Shown here: in pieces, positions 7,706 to 16,341 of the stretch
How the letters are laid out: the number at the start of each line of letters is the position of its first letter
Position numbering within the stretch: the stretch's first letter is position 1
Assembly: GCA_018396705.1 (NCBI GenBank)
Contig: JAGTQZ010000003.1
Span: forward strand, 104,711 to 168,710
From: Candidatus Bathyarchaeota archaeon
GTDB taxonomy: Archaea > Thermoproteota > Bathyarchaeia > Bathyarchaeales > Bathycorpusculaceae
DNA: 64,000 nucleotides
Direction of reading: 5' to 3'
Position numbers and translations under genes: made by a program
Notes under the pieces: model-generated
Database searches by the model: none
What the model was told of the DNA's origin: nothing
Seen by the model: the letters and a program-made list of their open reading frames with translations, nothing else

Positions 7706-9220
7706 TTGGATGCATCCATAAGGCAACTTGGCGCTTTTTTCAATCCGGAGTCTGTTGCTGTTGTCGGTGCAACTAAAAACGTGAATAAGGCTGGGCATGT
7801 TATATTCAAGAATTTTGCGGAAAACAAAAAGAGGGGTGTATTCAAAGGCGAAGTTTACCCCGTGAATCCCCGCGAAGATTATATTTTAGGTTTTAGATGT
7901 TACCCGAAGTTGACGAAAATTGCTGGAAAACTCGATCTAGTGGTTATCGTCGTTCCAGCGAATATTGTTCCAGAAATAATGAAGGATGCTGCAGCTAAAA
8001 AAGTTAAAGCCATCGTTATCATCAGTTCAGGTTTTGGAGAAATTGGAAACCACGAGCTTGAAAGAGAAGTTGTAAGCATAGCCAAAAAAGCTGGGATAAG
8101 GGTTCTTGGACCTAACTGTCTCGGAGTTTACGACTCAAGAACTGGCGTGGATATGTTATTCTTGCCAGAAACTAAAATCTTGACGACCGGTGAAGAAGTT
8201 GTTGCTACACCGAGGCCGATGAAGGGGAACATAGCTATAGTTACCCAAAGCGGAGCATTTGGTGCTGCCGCCTTAGATTATTTAACTGGCAGACAGATGG
8301 GTGTAAGCAAATTCGTGAGTTTCGGCAACAAAAGCGACGTAGATGAAGCGGAAATGCTTGATTATCTACTGTACGACGCCGAGACAAAAGCTATACTGTT
8401 GTATGTTGAGGATGTGAAAAATGGCAAATTATTCATGGAAGTAGCCTCAAGAGTAACGCGGAGAAAGCCAATAATAGCTCTAAAAGCTGGTAAAACAGAA
8501 GCGGGAGCGAGGGCAGCAGCATCGCATACCGGCGCCATTGCCGGTTCTGATCAAGTGTATGATGCAGCTTTTGCACAAACCGGAATTTTAAGAGTACATG
8601 ACATGGAGGAATTTTTCGACGCTGCAAAAGCGTTGGTAATGCAACCTCCAGCTGCTGGTAGAAACGTGGCAATAATTACTGACGCTGGAGGCCCTGGGAT
8701 AATGGCAGCGGATGAATGTGAGTTGCGGGGAATTATTGTTAAAAAACTCTCTGAGGAGACTCTTCAAAAATTTGAGAGACTGAAAGAGGAAGGCAAAATT
8801 CCAAAATTTGCGGCAACACTTAACCCGGTGGACCTAACAGGCTCTGTTACATCAGAAATGTATAAACTTGCAGCTGAACTTGTTTTTCAAGATCCGGAGA
8901 TTCATGGAATCATTGTACTCGGACTACATCACACACCAGCACTACAGGAGGACTACATTGACAAAGTGGCGGCGGTTGCTGGCGAGTACAATAAACCTAT
9001 AGTTGCATGTGACATCGGTGAGACTGAAATGGCGCTACACACTCGGACACGCTTTGACAAGCTTGGGATTCCAGCATACGGCTCTCCTGAAGACGCTGCC
9101 AGAGCTATGAGCGCTCTCATCCGATATGGAATGTACTTAAAGAAGAAAGGCTTTTTCGAAGAGTATTTGTATAATTTCTTAAAGGATAGGCGAAAACAAT
9201 CTATTCAAGAATCACGCTGA
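7706..9220 (+). CDS. ADP-forming acyl-CoA synthetase (alpha-type)
   Basis: 504 residues. The N-terminal CoA-binding Rossmann domain starts FFNPESVAVVGATKNVNKAG, followed by ligase domains with LGPNCLGVY, IAIVTQSGAFG and AASHTGAIAGSD; the His of SHTG is the phospho-histidine position of the family. This matches the alpha subunit or chain of ADP-forming acetate/acyl-CoA synthetase, which converts acyl-CoA plus ADP and phosphate to acid, CoA and ATP. No beta (ATP-grasp) subunit follows here, so it must be encoded elsewhere or this is a non-canonical member. The start is a TTG at 7706 after ATAGGTGAAA. It is divergent from the AOR operon, and its end overlaps the riboflavin kinase gene by 20 bp. 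Confidence 0.87.
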   Translation: MDASIRQLGAFFNPESVAVVGATKNVNKAGHVIFKNFAENKKRGVFKGEVYPVNPREDYILGFRCYPKLTKIAGKLDLVVIVVPANIVPEIMKDAAAKKVKAIVIISSGFGEIGNHELEREVVSIAKKAGIRVLGPNCLGVYDSRTGVDMLFLPETKILTTGEEVVATPRPMKGNIAIVTQSGAFGAAALDYLTGRQMGVSKFVSFGNKSDVDEAEMLDYLLYDAETKAILLYVEDVKNGKLFMEVASRVTRRKPIIALKAGKTEAGARAAASHTGAIAGSDQVYDAAFAQTGILRVHDMEEFFDAAKALVMQPPAAGRNVAIITDAGGPGIMAADECELRGIIVKKLSEETLQKFERLKEEGKIPKFAATLNPVDLTGSVTSEMYKLAAELVFQDPEIHGIIVLGLHHTPALQEDYIDKVAAVAGEYNKPIVACDIGETEMALHTRTRFDKLGIPAYGSPEDAARAMSALIRYGMYLKKKGFFEEYLYNFLKDRRKQSIQESR

Positions 9221-9605
9221 CCTTTACGAGGTCTCCATCCTCAAGTTTAAATTTGTTCCTTAGATTTACTGATGCGATCACCTCCAAAATGTTTTCAGGA
9301 TAATCCTTAACTTCTGGAATGATAACTGCACCCTCTGCTGAATTCATGATGAAGGCTCTGAAACATTTTCCACGGCAATACTCTGGCTCGGGCACAATTA
9401 TTATGGGCGTTGCCTTTTCGATTATTTTTCTGGCATTTATGTATTCTTCATTAAGCATAATGTTTAGGGTTCCGGCATAAGGAGTGAATCCAAGTTTTTC
9501 GTTGATCTGGCGTCTCACCCATGGAAGCTCGATAAATTTTGCTCCTTTCCCTATTCCAGAAACAACTTTGCCTTTTACACATACTATTTTCCGCGTTTTC
9601 CTCAT
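9201..9605 (-). CDS. ribK: CTP-dependent riboflavin kinase
   Basis: 134 residues, the length and pattern of the archaeal riboflavin kinase (DUF120) that uses CTP rather than ATP to make FMN. Diagnostic segments are VKGKVVSGIGKGAKFIELPW at the N-terminus, GFTPYAGTLNIML, and CRGKCFRAFI further on, with FKLEDGDLVKVSV at the C-terminus. The start is an ATG at 9605. No Shine-Dalgarno sequence is seen, so the mRNA may have a short leader. It converges on the acyl-CoA synthetase gene with a 20-bp overlap of the 3' ends. Confidence 0.92.
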   Translation of the reverse strand: MRKTRKIVCVKGKVVSGIGKGAKFIELPWVRRQINEKLGFTPYAGTLNIMLNEEYINARKIIEKATPIIIVPEPEYCRGKCFRAFIMNSAEGAVIIPEVKDYPENILEVIASVNLRNKFKLEDGDLVKVSVILE

Positions 9606-9636
9606 TTTGTTAAAACGCCCAGCCCTATTTGTTGGT

Positions 9637-10008
9637 TTAGGGTTTATTTTCTTTCAGCCAGTCTGCCACTTTCCGAAACATAGGGTTCGAAGACATGTCT
9701 ATCACCGGCACTATTATTTTCTCCCTCGTTTCAATTAGCGGTTGGTACTTTGGCATAAGTGAGTACCCTACAAAAGTCCAGTACACTCGACCGTTTTCCA
9801 CAAGCGCTTTAGCTGCTGTCTCTGTTGTAGCTGGAAGGGGAAAGTAAAGGAAGACCACGCCCTCAGCCCAATACAAGCCAGCTGTTTTGCCGCCAGCAAT
9901 TATTGACGCGAATCTCGCAATGTCTTCGGGAGTGGCAAAGAAATTGCGTTCCATTACGACTATTTCCTTGAAGGGCTCGAATTTTACATTCACTGCGCTC
10001 TCGTCCAT
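9637..10008 (-). CDS. Conserved-looking protein of unknown function
   Basis: 123 residues that I cannot assign to a family. The start is an ATG at 10008 and the stop is 31 bp upstream of the riboflavin kinase start, so the two may share a transcript. No transmembrane helix, cysteine pair or known nucleotide motif is visible. The pattern of short beta-rich segments (FEPFKEIVVMERNFF, GLYWAEGVVFLYFPLP, EKIIVPVIDM) suggests a small globular alpha/beta protein. Codon use resembles its neighbours, which supports a real gene. Confidence 0.65.
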   Translation of the reverse strand: MDESAVNVKFEPFKEIVVMERNFFATPEDIARFASIIAGGKTAGLYWAEGVVFLYFPLPATTETAAKALVENGRVYWTFVGYSLMPKYQPLIETREKIIVPVIDMSSNPMFRKVADWLKENKP

Positions 10009-10124
10009 GAACGTTCCCGCCTATAATTTGCTAAGTTTTCCTTTTTAACCTTGCCATAAACCAGAAAAGGTTATAGAGCACAAGAGCCAAACCCTTTTAA
10101 CTAATCCTCGGCGAGGGAAACGGT

Positions 10125-11204
10125 GTGACCGAAATTCGCGTGGCAATAGTTGGTGTCGGCAACTCAGCATCTGCCCTAGTTCAAGGAGTAGAATACTACA
10201 AGAATTCCAAAGAGGATGAAACAGTTCCTGGACTTATGCATGTTAACTTTGGCGGGTATCATGTACGAGACATAAAGTTTGTCGCCGCTTTCGACGTGGA
10301 CAAAAACAAAATTGGAAAAGATCTGTCTGAAGCTATATTCACAAAACCGAACTGCTGTGCGAAGTTCGCCGAAGTTCCAAAAATGGGCGTGAAAGTTCAG
10401 CCGGGGCCAATCCTTGATGGTGTAGCTGAACATATGAGAGGACCTTTCAACGTTTATAATGAAGGCGAGATTAAACCAGTGGATGTAGTGAACGTGTTAA
10501 AAGAAGTTGAAGCAGAAGTTTTAGTAAATTATCTGCCAGTTGGAAGCCACAATGCCACTAGGTTTTACGCTAAGGCCGCTTTAGATGCGGGATGTGCGTT
10601 TGTTAATTGCATTCCAGAGTTCATAGCTTCAGACCCAAATTGGAGTCGAAAATTTGAAGAAAGAGGCCTTCCTGTAGCAGGTGATGATGTTAAAAGTCAA
10701 TTGGGTGCAACAATCCTCCACAGAAATCTTGTACGCTTATGCGTTGATAGAGGCGTTATTGTTGATGAAACCTATCAGTTGAACCTAGGCGGAGACACCG
10801 ATTTCCTAAACATGACTGTCGAGGAAAGATTGAAAACAAAGCGTGTAAGCAAAACAGAAGCCGTTAAAAGTCTAGTGCCATACGACTTACCAACCCGTAT
10901 AGGACCATCAGACTATGTGCCTTTCCTTGGAAATAAGAAGATATGCTACATTTGGCTTAAGGGCAGAAAATTCGGTGACAGACCGTTAACAATAACTGTT
11001 AAACTTGAAGTGGAAGACTCGCCCAACAGTGCCGGAGTGGTTATCGATGTTATAAGAGCCGTAAAACTTGCACTAGACCGAAAAGTAGCTGGACCCCTAA
11101 TAAGCATATCATCCTACGCCTTTAAGCATCCACCAATCCAAGTTCCAGATCCTGTGGCAAAAGAATGGGTAGAAGACTATATAAAGGGGAAAAGGGAACG
11201 CTAG
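10125..11204 (+). CDS. ino1: myo-Inositol-1-phosphate synthase
   Basis: 359 residues, the size of prokaryotic inositol-3-phosphate synthases. The enzyme cyclises glucose 6-phosphate to inositol phosphate using NAD. The N-terminal dinucleotide fold is VAIVGVGNSASALVQGVEYY. Other family segments are FVAAFDVDKNKIGKDL, VNYLPVGSHNATRFYA, FVNCIPEFIASDPNW, AGDDVKSQLGATILHR and ITVKLEVEDSPNSAGVVIDV. A GTG at 10125 is the start, with GGCGAGGG upstream. In archaea the product can supply phosphatidylinositol-type lipid head groups or compatible solutes. It is convergent with the Pcc1 gene, 4 bp away. Confidence 0.94.
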   Translation: MTEIRVAIVGVGNSASALVQGVEYYKNSKEDETVPGLMHVNFGGYHVRDIKFVAAFDVDKNKIGKDLSEAIFTKPNCCAKFAEVPKMGVKVQPGPILDGVAEHMRGPFNVYNEGEIKPVDVVNVLKEVEAEVLVNYLPVGSHNATRFYAKAALDAGCAFVNCIPEFIASDPNWSRKFEERGLPVAGDDVKSQLGATILHRNLVRLCVDRGVIVDETYQLNLGGDTDFLNMTVEERLKTKRVSKTEAVKSLVPYDLPTRIGPSDYVPFLGNKKICYIWLKGRKFGDRPLTITVKLEVEDSPNSAGVVIDVIRAVKLALDRKVAGPLISISSYAFKHPPIQVPDPVAKEWVEDYIKGKRER

Positions 11205-11208
11205 TTTT

Positions 11209-11463
11209 TTAACTGAATAAGTCTATAATCGAAAGGACATCGCAGATGCTGGATATCCACCTTAAATACGCGTTTAACGAGGCCCGTAGAGCTATAGCGT
11301 CTCTAGCTTCTATCGTTAAAATTAAATGGTCACGCTCGATTTTTAGCCATACTTTGGACCGTGATGATGCTGGTTTAACTGCCTCCGGAAACAATGATGG
11401 ATAAACTGTTTCTAAATGTTCTTTGAAGGGTATTTCCAAGCGTATAACAGCGTTAGCTTTCAT
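11209..11463 (-). CDS. pcc1: KEOPS complex subunit Pcc1
   Basis: 84 residues. The C-terminal helix pattern IEARDAIALRASLNAYLRW is typical of the CTAG/Pcc1 family, with an N-terminal strand MKANAVIRLEIPF. Pcc1 dimerises KEOPS, the complex that makes threonylcarbamoyladenosine at tRNA position 37. It is the last gene of the proteasome-exosome superoperon and overlaps the Brix gene by 11 bp. A prefoldin beta gene often follows in archaea; here the operon stops and the convergent ino1 gene begins. Confidence 0.85.
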   Translation of the reverse strand: MKANAVIRLEIPFKEHLETVYPSLFPEAVKPASSRSKVWLKIERDHLILTIEARDAIALRASLNAYLRWISSICDVLSIIDLFS

Positions 11464-12016
11464 GGGTTAAGTCCCAAATGAGATGTGATATTCTCATCCT
11501 TGGACCTATTTCAATGTTTTCTGGAAGAAGTCTAAACGTTACTGTTAATTCTTTGGTCTGGCTCGCTGTTACTTGCATTACCGCATCGAGTGTTTTACAT
11601 TCATCTATTGCACGTATAATTGGCACATTGAAAAACATTGAAAGTGTTTTCTCCAGTTTGCTTACCTCTTCCAGGCACTTTGGCGAAGTTAGCATAGCCA
11701 TAAACTTTATCCTTCTTCCTCTAGGCATGTTTCCGAATTCTCTTCGAAGCTTAACACCTCTTAGATAGATTAATGGTGATGTTAAGCAAAGTCCAGTTTC
11801 GTTTAACAAGTAAAGCTCTATTTTGCCAGGGCCGCCTTTCCATCTGTTTATAACGACAACCTTCTCAGCGTTCAACTCCAAGGCTTTAGCAGCTAAGCCC
11901 TCTAAGCTTAATTTTCCACGGTTTATTCTAATGATATTTGGTATGGTATGAGAAAGATCCTTGCAAAAGGTTCTTATGCTCCTTGTAGGTCTCCGTGAAG
12001 TTGTTAAAAGTATCAA
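11453..12016 (-). CDS. Brix-domain ribosome biogenesis protein
   Basis: 187 residues beginning MILLTTSRRPTRSIRTFCKD, the standard N-terminus of the archaeal Imp4/Brix-domain protein, with INRGKLSLEGLAAKA next and a central GPGKIELYLL segment. The family acts in ribosomal RNA processing and large-subunit assembly. The start codon is a TTG at 12016. It lies 12 bp after L37Ae and overlaps Pcc1, so it is part of the same operon as the exosome genes. Many archaea have rpoP between L37Ae and Brix, and it is not there. Confidence 0.88.
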   Translation of the reverse strand: MILLTTSRRPTRSIRTFCKDLSHTIPNIIRINRGKLSLEGLAAKALELNAEKVVVINRWKGGPGKIELYLLNETGLCLTSPLIYLRGVKLRREFGNMPRGRRIKFMAMLTSPKCLEEVSKLEKTLSMFFNVPIIRAIDECKTLDAVMQVTASQTKELTVTFRLLPENIEIGPRMRISHLIWDLTHES

Positions 12017-12028
12017 ACGTTTTTCAAC

Positions 12029-12334
12029 CTACTCTTCCTCAGTCCCTGACGCTGCTGAGACTTCTGCTTCTACCGGTGCGCCTTTGGCCACACGTTTAGC
12101 AACGGTTCCAAGTTTTGTTGCTGGTGCATATGCCCCACCAGTGAATGTGAAACCGCATTTCTTACATTTCCAGATACCTACACTAACTCTTTTGACTTTT
12201 GGAAGACCACATTGAGGACACTTGTGCTTTTTCTTCATTTCAGTAACAATTTTTATATAGCGTTTCCTAACCGTTGCTCCGTAACGAGCCCCTAATCCTC
12301 TGGTTGGACCAACTTTTTTGGTTCTTTTACCCAT
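12029..12334 (-). CDS. rpl37ae: Ribosomal protein L37Ae
   Basis: 101 residues from the ATG at 12334. It begins MGKRTKKVGPTRGLGARYGA and carries a zinc ribbon CPQCG...CKKCG, both diagnostic for L37Ae of the large ribosomal subunit. An ATG at 12343, overlapping the Rrp42 stop, is also in frame; I prefer 12334 because homologues start at this point and GGTGA lies just upstream. The C-terminal tail after the zinc ribbon is rich in Ala, Val and Glu and looks longer than in most relatives. Confidence 0.92.
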   Translation of the reverse strand: MGKRTKKVGPTRGLGARYGATVRKRYIKIVTEMKKKHKCPQCGLPKVKRVSVGIWKCKKCGFTFTGGAYAPATKLGTVAKRVAKGAPVEAEVSAASGTEEE

Positions 12335-12336
12335 TT

Positions 12337-13134
12337 TCACCATCCCAGCTTTTTCCTTATTTCCTCAGCCTTTTCCTTAGCTATTTGAGCTGCTTCAAAT
12401 ACTTGTTTTGGTGTAAAGTATCCGCTTCCACCTTTTTGGACTGCGCAAATGTTGCCGTCATCGTCTGTTGTTATTGTAAGTCGTGCATCCATTATCTGTT
12501 CCTCTTCAAGCCATGGATCTACTACAAGCTTGTCATTTATCTTTGCAAACGTGACTGCCACTGGATGTCTACGCACTGGAAGCGGGATATAGCCGGATTT
12601 CACTTTTACTTCTCCGTCTTCAATTTCATAATTAAACATTTTTGTGTTTAGTAATGCAGCTAGAGCTGCTAGGGCTGAAGCATCGATCAGGTTTCCATCA
12701 TGGTTTAGAACATATATATCCACAAATATTACGAATACCTTCTTGCCGGGTGTTATGCATAGTTTTTCAAGATCTATCGCCTTAGATTCTCTTATTCCCC
12801 TATCGACAACTCTTGCCAATTCTATTGAGTTTTCATCCGGCGGTCCAGGCTCGAAGGTCGGTGAAGCTAAAGGCACAAGTTCAGCGTTAACTGTTAAAAC
12901 ACCTTCATTAGGTGTGTCTGGAAAAGGTTCGCCGGTTTCGATTTTAACTCCAGCCATAACCTCCGTTTTTCCAAGGAGAACCCTTGCGGAACCCTCAGCC
13001 CTTTCAACTATTCCTTGCTCGATTTTTATATCGCGGTAGTCGTTTAGGCCCCTGCCGTCCAATCTTTTTCCTTTTGCAATCAGCTGTGCAATTTGCTTTT
13101 GCTTTACGCGGACAACTGTTGTGGTAGTCATCAT
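12337..13134 (-). CDS. rrp42: Exosome complex subunit Rrp42
   Basis: 265 residues with an RNase PH fold. Landmarks are [18 protein letters not shown] at the N-terminus, [19 protein letters not shown], and [20 protein letters not shown]. Rrp42 is the non-catalytic partner of Rrp41 in the hexameric ring of the archaeal exosome, which degrades and tails RNA in the 3'-5' direction. The start ATG at 13134 overlaps the Rrp41 stop by 4 bp, implying coupled translation and equal supply of the two ring subunits. Confidence 0.95.
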   Translation of the reverse strand: MMTTTTVVRVKQKQIAQLIAKGKRLDGRGLNDYRDIKIEQGIVERAEGSARVLLGKTEVMAGVKIETGEPFPDTPNEGVLTVNAELVPLASPTFEPGPPDENSIELARVVDRGIRESKAIDLEKLCITPGKKVFVIFVDIYVLNHDGNLIDASALAALAALLNTKMFNYEIEDGEVKVKSGYIPLPVRRHPVAVTFAKINDKLVVDPWLEEEQIMDARLTITTDDDGNICAVQKGGSGYFTPKQVFEAAQIAKEKAEEIRKKLGW

Positions 13135-13865
13135 TCTTCAACCTCCTTGACGCTTACATATTTGGCTTTTAAAGCTTCCTTTTGCAAGGTATAGATTTTT
13201 TTGCAGCCTTCAATGGCAAGGTTCACAGCCTTCTCGAATTCTTCGTGAGTTAGGGTTCCATCCATTTGTAGGAGCGTTATAACGCCCAAATTAGGCATGT
13301 AAGCCACTGGAACATCGGCAGAACCCACCTTGTCCTCGGTATCCATTAAATCCAGAACTATCACGTCTTCAACTTTGCCTGCGGAGCATGCGGCCACTAA
13401 ATCCCGCATTGGAATACCAGCGTCAGCTAAAGCCAACGAGGCGGCAGTTATACTTGTACACCTCGTGCTTCCATCAGCCTGCAAAACTTCAACAAACAGA
13501 TCAACTGCTGTGCGGGGATAATACTCAACGAAAACGGCTGGTTCAATGGCCTCCCTAATAACCTTTGAAAGCTCTATCTCTCGCCTAGATGGAGCCGGAG
13601 ACTTGCGCTCCTGAACGGAAAAAGGCGCCATATGATAGCGACACCTTAAAACCATGCGGTCAGGTAAAGCCAAATGTTTTGGATGAAGCTCCTTCGGCCC
13701 ATAAACGGCGGCTAAAATCTTGTTTTTCCCTTGTTCAATATAGGCTGAGCCGTCAGCATTTGAAAGCACACCAACCTCAATTTTTATGGGTCTAAGCTCA
13801 TCAGGTTTTCTCCCGTCAAGTCTTAAACCTCTTTTATCAATTAAGGTCTCAACTTTTTGGCTCAT
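13131..13865 (-). CDS. rrp41: Exosome complex catalytic subunit Rrp41
   Basis: 244 residues with the RNase PH fold: [40 protein letters not shown], and [20 protein letters not shown] containing the catalytic aspartates. It is the phosphorolytic subunit that alternates with Rrp42 in the ring. The order rrp4-rrp41-rrp42 is the classical archaeal arrangement. The ATG at 13865 lies 4 bp after the Rrp4 stop. Confidence 0.95.
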   Translation of the reverse strand: MSQKVETLIDKRGLRLDGRKPDELRPIKIEVGVLSNADGSAYIEQGKNKILAAVYGPKELHPKHLALPDRMVLRCRYHMAPFSVQERKSPAPSRREIELSKVIREAIEPAVFVEYYPRTAVDLFVEVLQADGSTRCTSITAASLALADAGIPMRDLVAACSAGKVEDVIVLDLMDTEDKVGSADVPVAYMPNLGVITLLQMDGTLTHEEFEKAVNLAIEGCKKIYTLQKEALKAKYVSVKEVEE

Positions 13866-13869
13866 GTAT

Positions 13870-14571
13870 TTAACTACCTCCCCTCTTTTCCTTCTCCTTT
13901 CTAATCATCTGTAATATACGATCGGTTAACCCGGTTGTGTGAGATTCCTCCTCAATTTTATGTATGGCCATCATTGCTAATTCTTCATCTTCTAGATTTT
14001 TACCAGTAATGAGTATTACTCCATTTTGACCCAGTATTATGTGGCAACCAGTCTCCTGTTTTATCATAGAAATCATTGAACCTTTCTTTCCAATCACTCG
14101 TGGAATTTTCGTTGGCGTTATCTTCACAATCTGTCCACGGGTTATCTTTCCAAGCCCAGGTTCACCGACGTTTAACTGGGGATTATGGGTTCTATCGTAC
14201 GAGGCTATTTTTGCCACAACTAAATCACCTACATCAAGGACTTGTGTTAAATCATCTTTCTGTGGCTTGAAAGGTCGACTAAGCACATCTGAAGCTCTTA
14301 AAAGCGCCAAGTAAGGTGCATTTATGTCAACAACCCATCCATTGAATCCAACTTCTACAACTGTTCCTATAACTGTGTCTCCAACCCTTGGGACATAAAA
14401 TGCTCTTAAAGCTACAACGTTTACTTTTTTATCTTCATATTCTACAAGCCCAATTCTAGAGGCGTAAATTTTATCGTTTGATTTAAAAGTGTTCTCACCA
14501 GCAATGTAATCACCTTCAGCTAATAAGTCCCCGGGTGTTACAAGTTGCCTTTTCTCAAAAAATGTAGGCAT
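13870..14571 (-). CDS. rrp4: Exosome RNA-binding cap subunit Rrp4
   Basis: About 233 residues. The N-terminal domain has [20 protein letters not shown], the middle is an S1 RNA-binding domain ([20 protein letters not shown]), and the C-terminal KH domain has [20 protein letters not shown] with the GxxG-type loop. Three Rrp4 copies cap the Rrp41/42 ring and feed it RNA. I prefer the ATG at 14571 because homologues begin close to it; an ATG at 14592 adds seven residues and has no Shine-Dalgarno sequence. Confidence 0.93.
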   Translation of the reverse strand: MPTFFEKRQLVTPGDLLAEGDYIAGENTFKSNDKIYASRIGLVEYEDKKVNVVALRAFYVPRVGDTVIGTVVEVGFNGWVVDINAPYLALLRASDVLSRPFKPQKDDLTQVLDVGDLVVAKIASYDRTHNPQLNVGEPGLGKITRGQIVKITPTKIPRVIGKKGSMISMIKQETGCHIILGQNGVILITGKNLEDEELAMMAIHKIEEESHTTGLTDRILQMIRKEKEKRGGS

Positions 14572-14604
14572 AAGACACACATCCAAATTCATTAATTAAA
14601 CAAT

Positions 14605-15294
14605 TTAGGATATTATTTTTGCCTCAGCGTTTCCCTTTGTAACCTCCCCAATTTTTTCGAGAAACGGCCCATAAAGGCCCGCGGGCATTTCCAAAATTCC
14701 ATACCATGAACCGTCTGCTCGCCATTCCTCACGTTTTATTGTTCCCATAGCCTTTATTGTCCCGTAGGCTTTTGCTGCATACTCCGCTGGTACATGAACG
14801 CTGACTGAGACTTGCTCAATTTTCAGGGGCAAGACTTGCCTCAAAAGCTTAATCACCTCTCTTGCTTGTTCCTCAGTCGTTTTGAACGGGTCTATCGAAT
14901 AGTGAATTTGCTCCATGGCTTGTTCAATGCGCATAGGTGGATGAGGGAGGTTCGTCCGCGGGTCCACACATTGTTTTGATATGAACGCTATTATTTGCCT
15001 ACGTTTTTCTTCAATCATTTTTCTACGCTGCTCGGTTGTCAGTTGAAGCGTACCCTTTTTAATTATTATATCTGCCACTTTAAGAGGATCAGTTGTTCCA
15101 AAAACCTTACGGAGAGTTTCCTCTGAAACTCTTGTACCCTTACTTGCGTCTGAGAAAATGGTTTCAGTAACAAGCACTTCTGTAATTGCAGAAGTCTTTC
15201 CTAAGCGGTAGTCTAAAGCCTTATCAGGTTTCACAACGACTTCAAAGTGTTCACTGCCCCTTGTAATGCGGGCAATCGTGTACTTTTCACTCAT
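14605..15294 (-). CDS. Ribosome maturation protein SBDS (Sdo1)
   Basis: 229 residues, three-domain SBDS type: ARITRGSEHFEVVVKPDKAL at the N-terminus, KGTLQLTTEQRRKMIEEKRR and IDPFKTTEEQAREVIKLLRQ in the middle, and a C-terminal ferredoxin-like domain. It helps release the anti-association factor aIF6 from the large subunit. Its position between the proteasome alpha and exosome genes is conserved across archaea. The ATG at 15294 lies just after the proteasome stop codon. Confidence 0.94.
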   Translation of the reverse strand: MSEKYTIARITRGSEHFEVVVKPDKALDYRLGKTSAITEVLVTETIFSDASKGTRVSEETLRKVFGTTDPLKVADIIIKKGTLQLTTEQRRKMIEEKRRQIIAFISKQCVDPRTNLPHPPMRIEQAMEQIHYSIDPFKTTEEQAREVIKLLRQVLPLKIEQVSVSVHVPAEYAAKAYGTIKAMGTIKREEWRADGSWYGILEMPAGLYGPFLEKIGEVTKGNAEAKIIS

Positions 15295-15301
15295 CGCACG
15301 T

Positions 15302-16030
15302 TCACTTGCCCAGTCCCAACTTTTTCATGTAGCCTTCAACCGCTTCGTCGCTAAGCATCTCCATTTTCTTTGTGGCTACTGAAATAACTGCAACTTTTAT
15401 TCGAGGTGGAAGCCCTCTGGCTTCAAGAGCTTTCACGAGACATTTCACTGCAAGTTTTATTGCGTCTTCTAGACTCATACCATCGCGGTATTCTTCTCGC
15501 AAAATATTCATCGCTGTCTCCTTTCCAGCCCCCACAGCTATAGCTTTATGCCCTCTATATGTGCCGCTTGGATGAGTTGCAAAAAGACGACAACCAGTTT
15601 TATCCACTCCACCGAACAGCAGCGAAACGCCGAACGGTCTAACTCCTCCATGCTGAGTGTAAAGCTGCTTTATATCGCATACCCGCTTGGTTACAACTTC
15701 CACGTCAATTGGCTCATCATAAGTCAGCCTATTACTCTGTGCATAAATTCTAGCGTTATCAATCAAAACTCTAGCATCAGAGCTTAAACCAACTATGGCT
15801 GCACCAATATGTTCGTCAATTTTAAAAATTTTCCAAGAAGTTTCAGACTCTTCAAGAGGTTCAACTGTTTCCTCAGCCCCTAAAACAACGCCTTCAGGAC
15901 ATTTTATTCCCAAGATTGTCGCTCCCCGATTGACAAGCTCCATGGCGTATTCAACTTGAAAGAGCCTACCGTCGGGCGAGAAAACGGTTATGGCGCGGTC
16001 ATACGCACCCGGAGCTGCAAACACGGACAT
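15302..16030 (-). CDS. psmA: Proteasome subunit alpha
   Basis: 242 residues beginning with the alpha-subunit signature GAYDRAITVFSPDGRLFQVE. The N-terminal helix gates the 20S core particle and the alpha ring docks the ATPase. Later landmarks are RPFGVSLLFGGVD and FATHPSGTYRGHKAIAVGAG. It is the first gene of the superoperon that continues with SBDS, exosome, L37Ae, Brix and Pcc1. A TATA-like TTGTTATATG on the minus strand (16071-16080) lies about 45 bp upstream of the start. Confidence 0.96.
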   Translation of the reverse strand: MSVFAAPGAYDRAITVFSPDGRLFQVEYAMELVNRGATILGIKCPEGVVLGAEETVEPLEESETSWKIFKIDEHIGAAIVGLSSDARVLIDNARIYAQSNRLTYDEPIDVEVVTKRVCDIKQLYTQHGGVRPFGVSLLFGGVDKTGCRLFATHPSGTYRGHKAIAVGAGKETAMNILREEYRDGMSLEDAIKLAVKCLVKALEARGLPPRIKVAVISVATKKMEMLSDEAVEGYMKKLGLGK

Positions 16031-16341
16031 TAAACATCAACTCCACACTACTAAATGCTTGCTGAACACACATATAACAACTTAACTAAAAACCTTTTCC
16101 TTGGTGGTCTGTTTTCACACTTATTTTTCGCTTTCGAGAGGACACCACACACCACACTTGTAGATTTATGATAGCTTCTGTTAGGCGAAAAACTTAAGTT
16201 GCGAACCAAATGAACACAAATGTCAAAACATCAAGCAAGTTATTAGATAGATGTTACAATTGAAATTTTGGTTATGTCATTAATCGCATTTTTGCTGATA
16301 ACCATTTTATAGTGCGTTAGCAAGATTATTGTGGGCTATGC
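16031..16341. other. Divergent intergenic region, 311 bp, no gene seen
   Basis: AT-rich spacer between psmA and a DUF2096-like gene. I see a promoter toward psmA (TTGTTATATG, read on the minus strand, 16071-16080) and a TATA-like TTTTATAG ending near 16312 for the rightward gene, whose leader would be very short. The centre (16110-16290) shows a CA-rich patch and no convincing RNA gene, tRNA or ORF. Confidence 0.6.

Noticed and set aside
16120..16290. Possible small RNA in the psmA upstream gap
   Set aside because: I looked for C/D box or other structured RNA signals and found no pair of boxes or stable stem.
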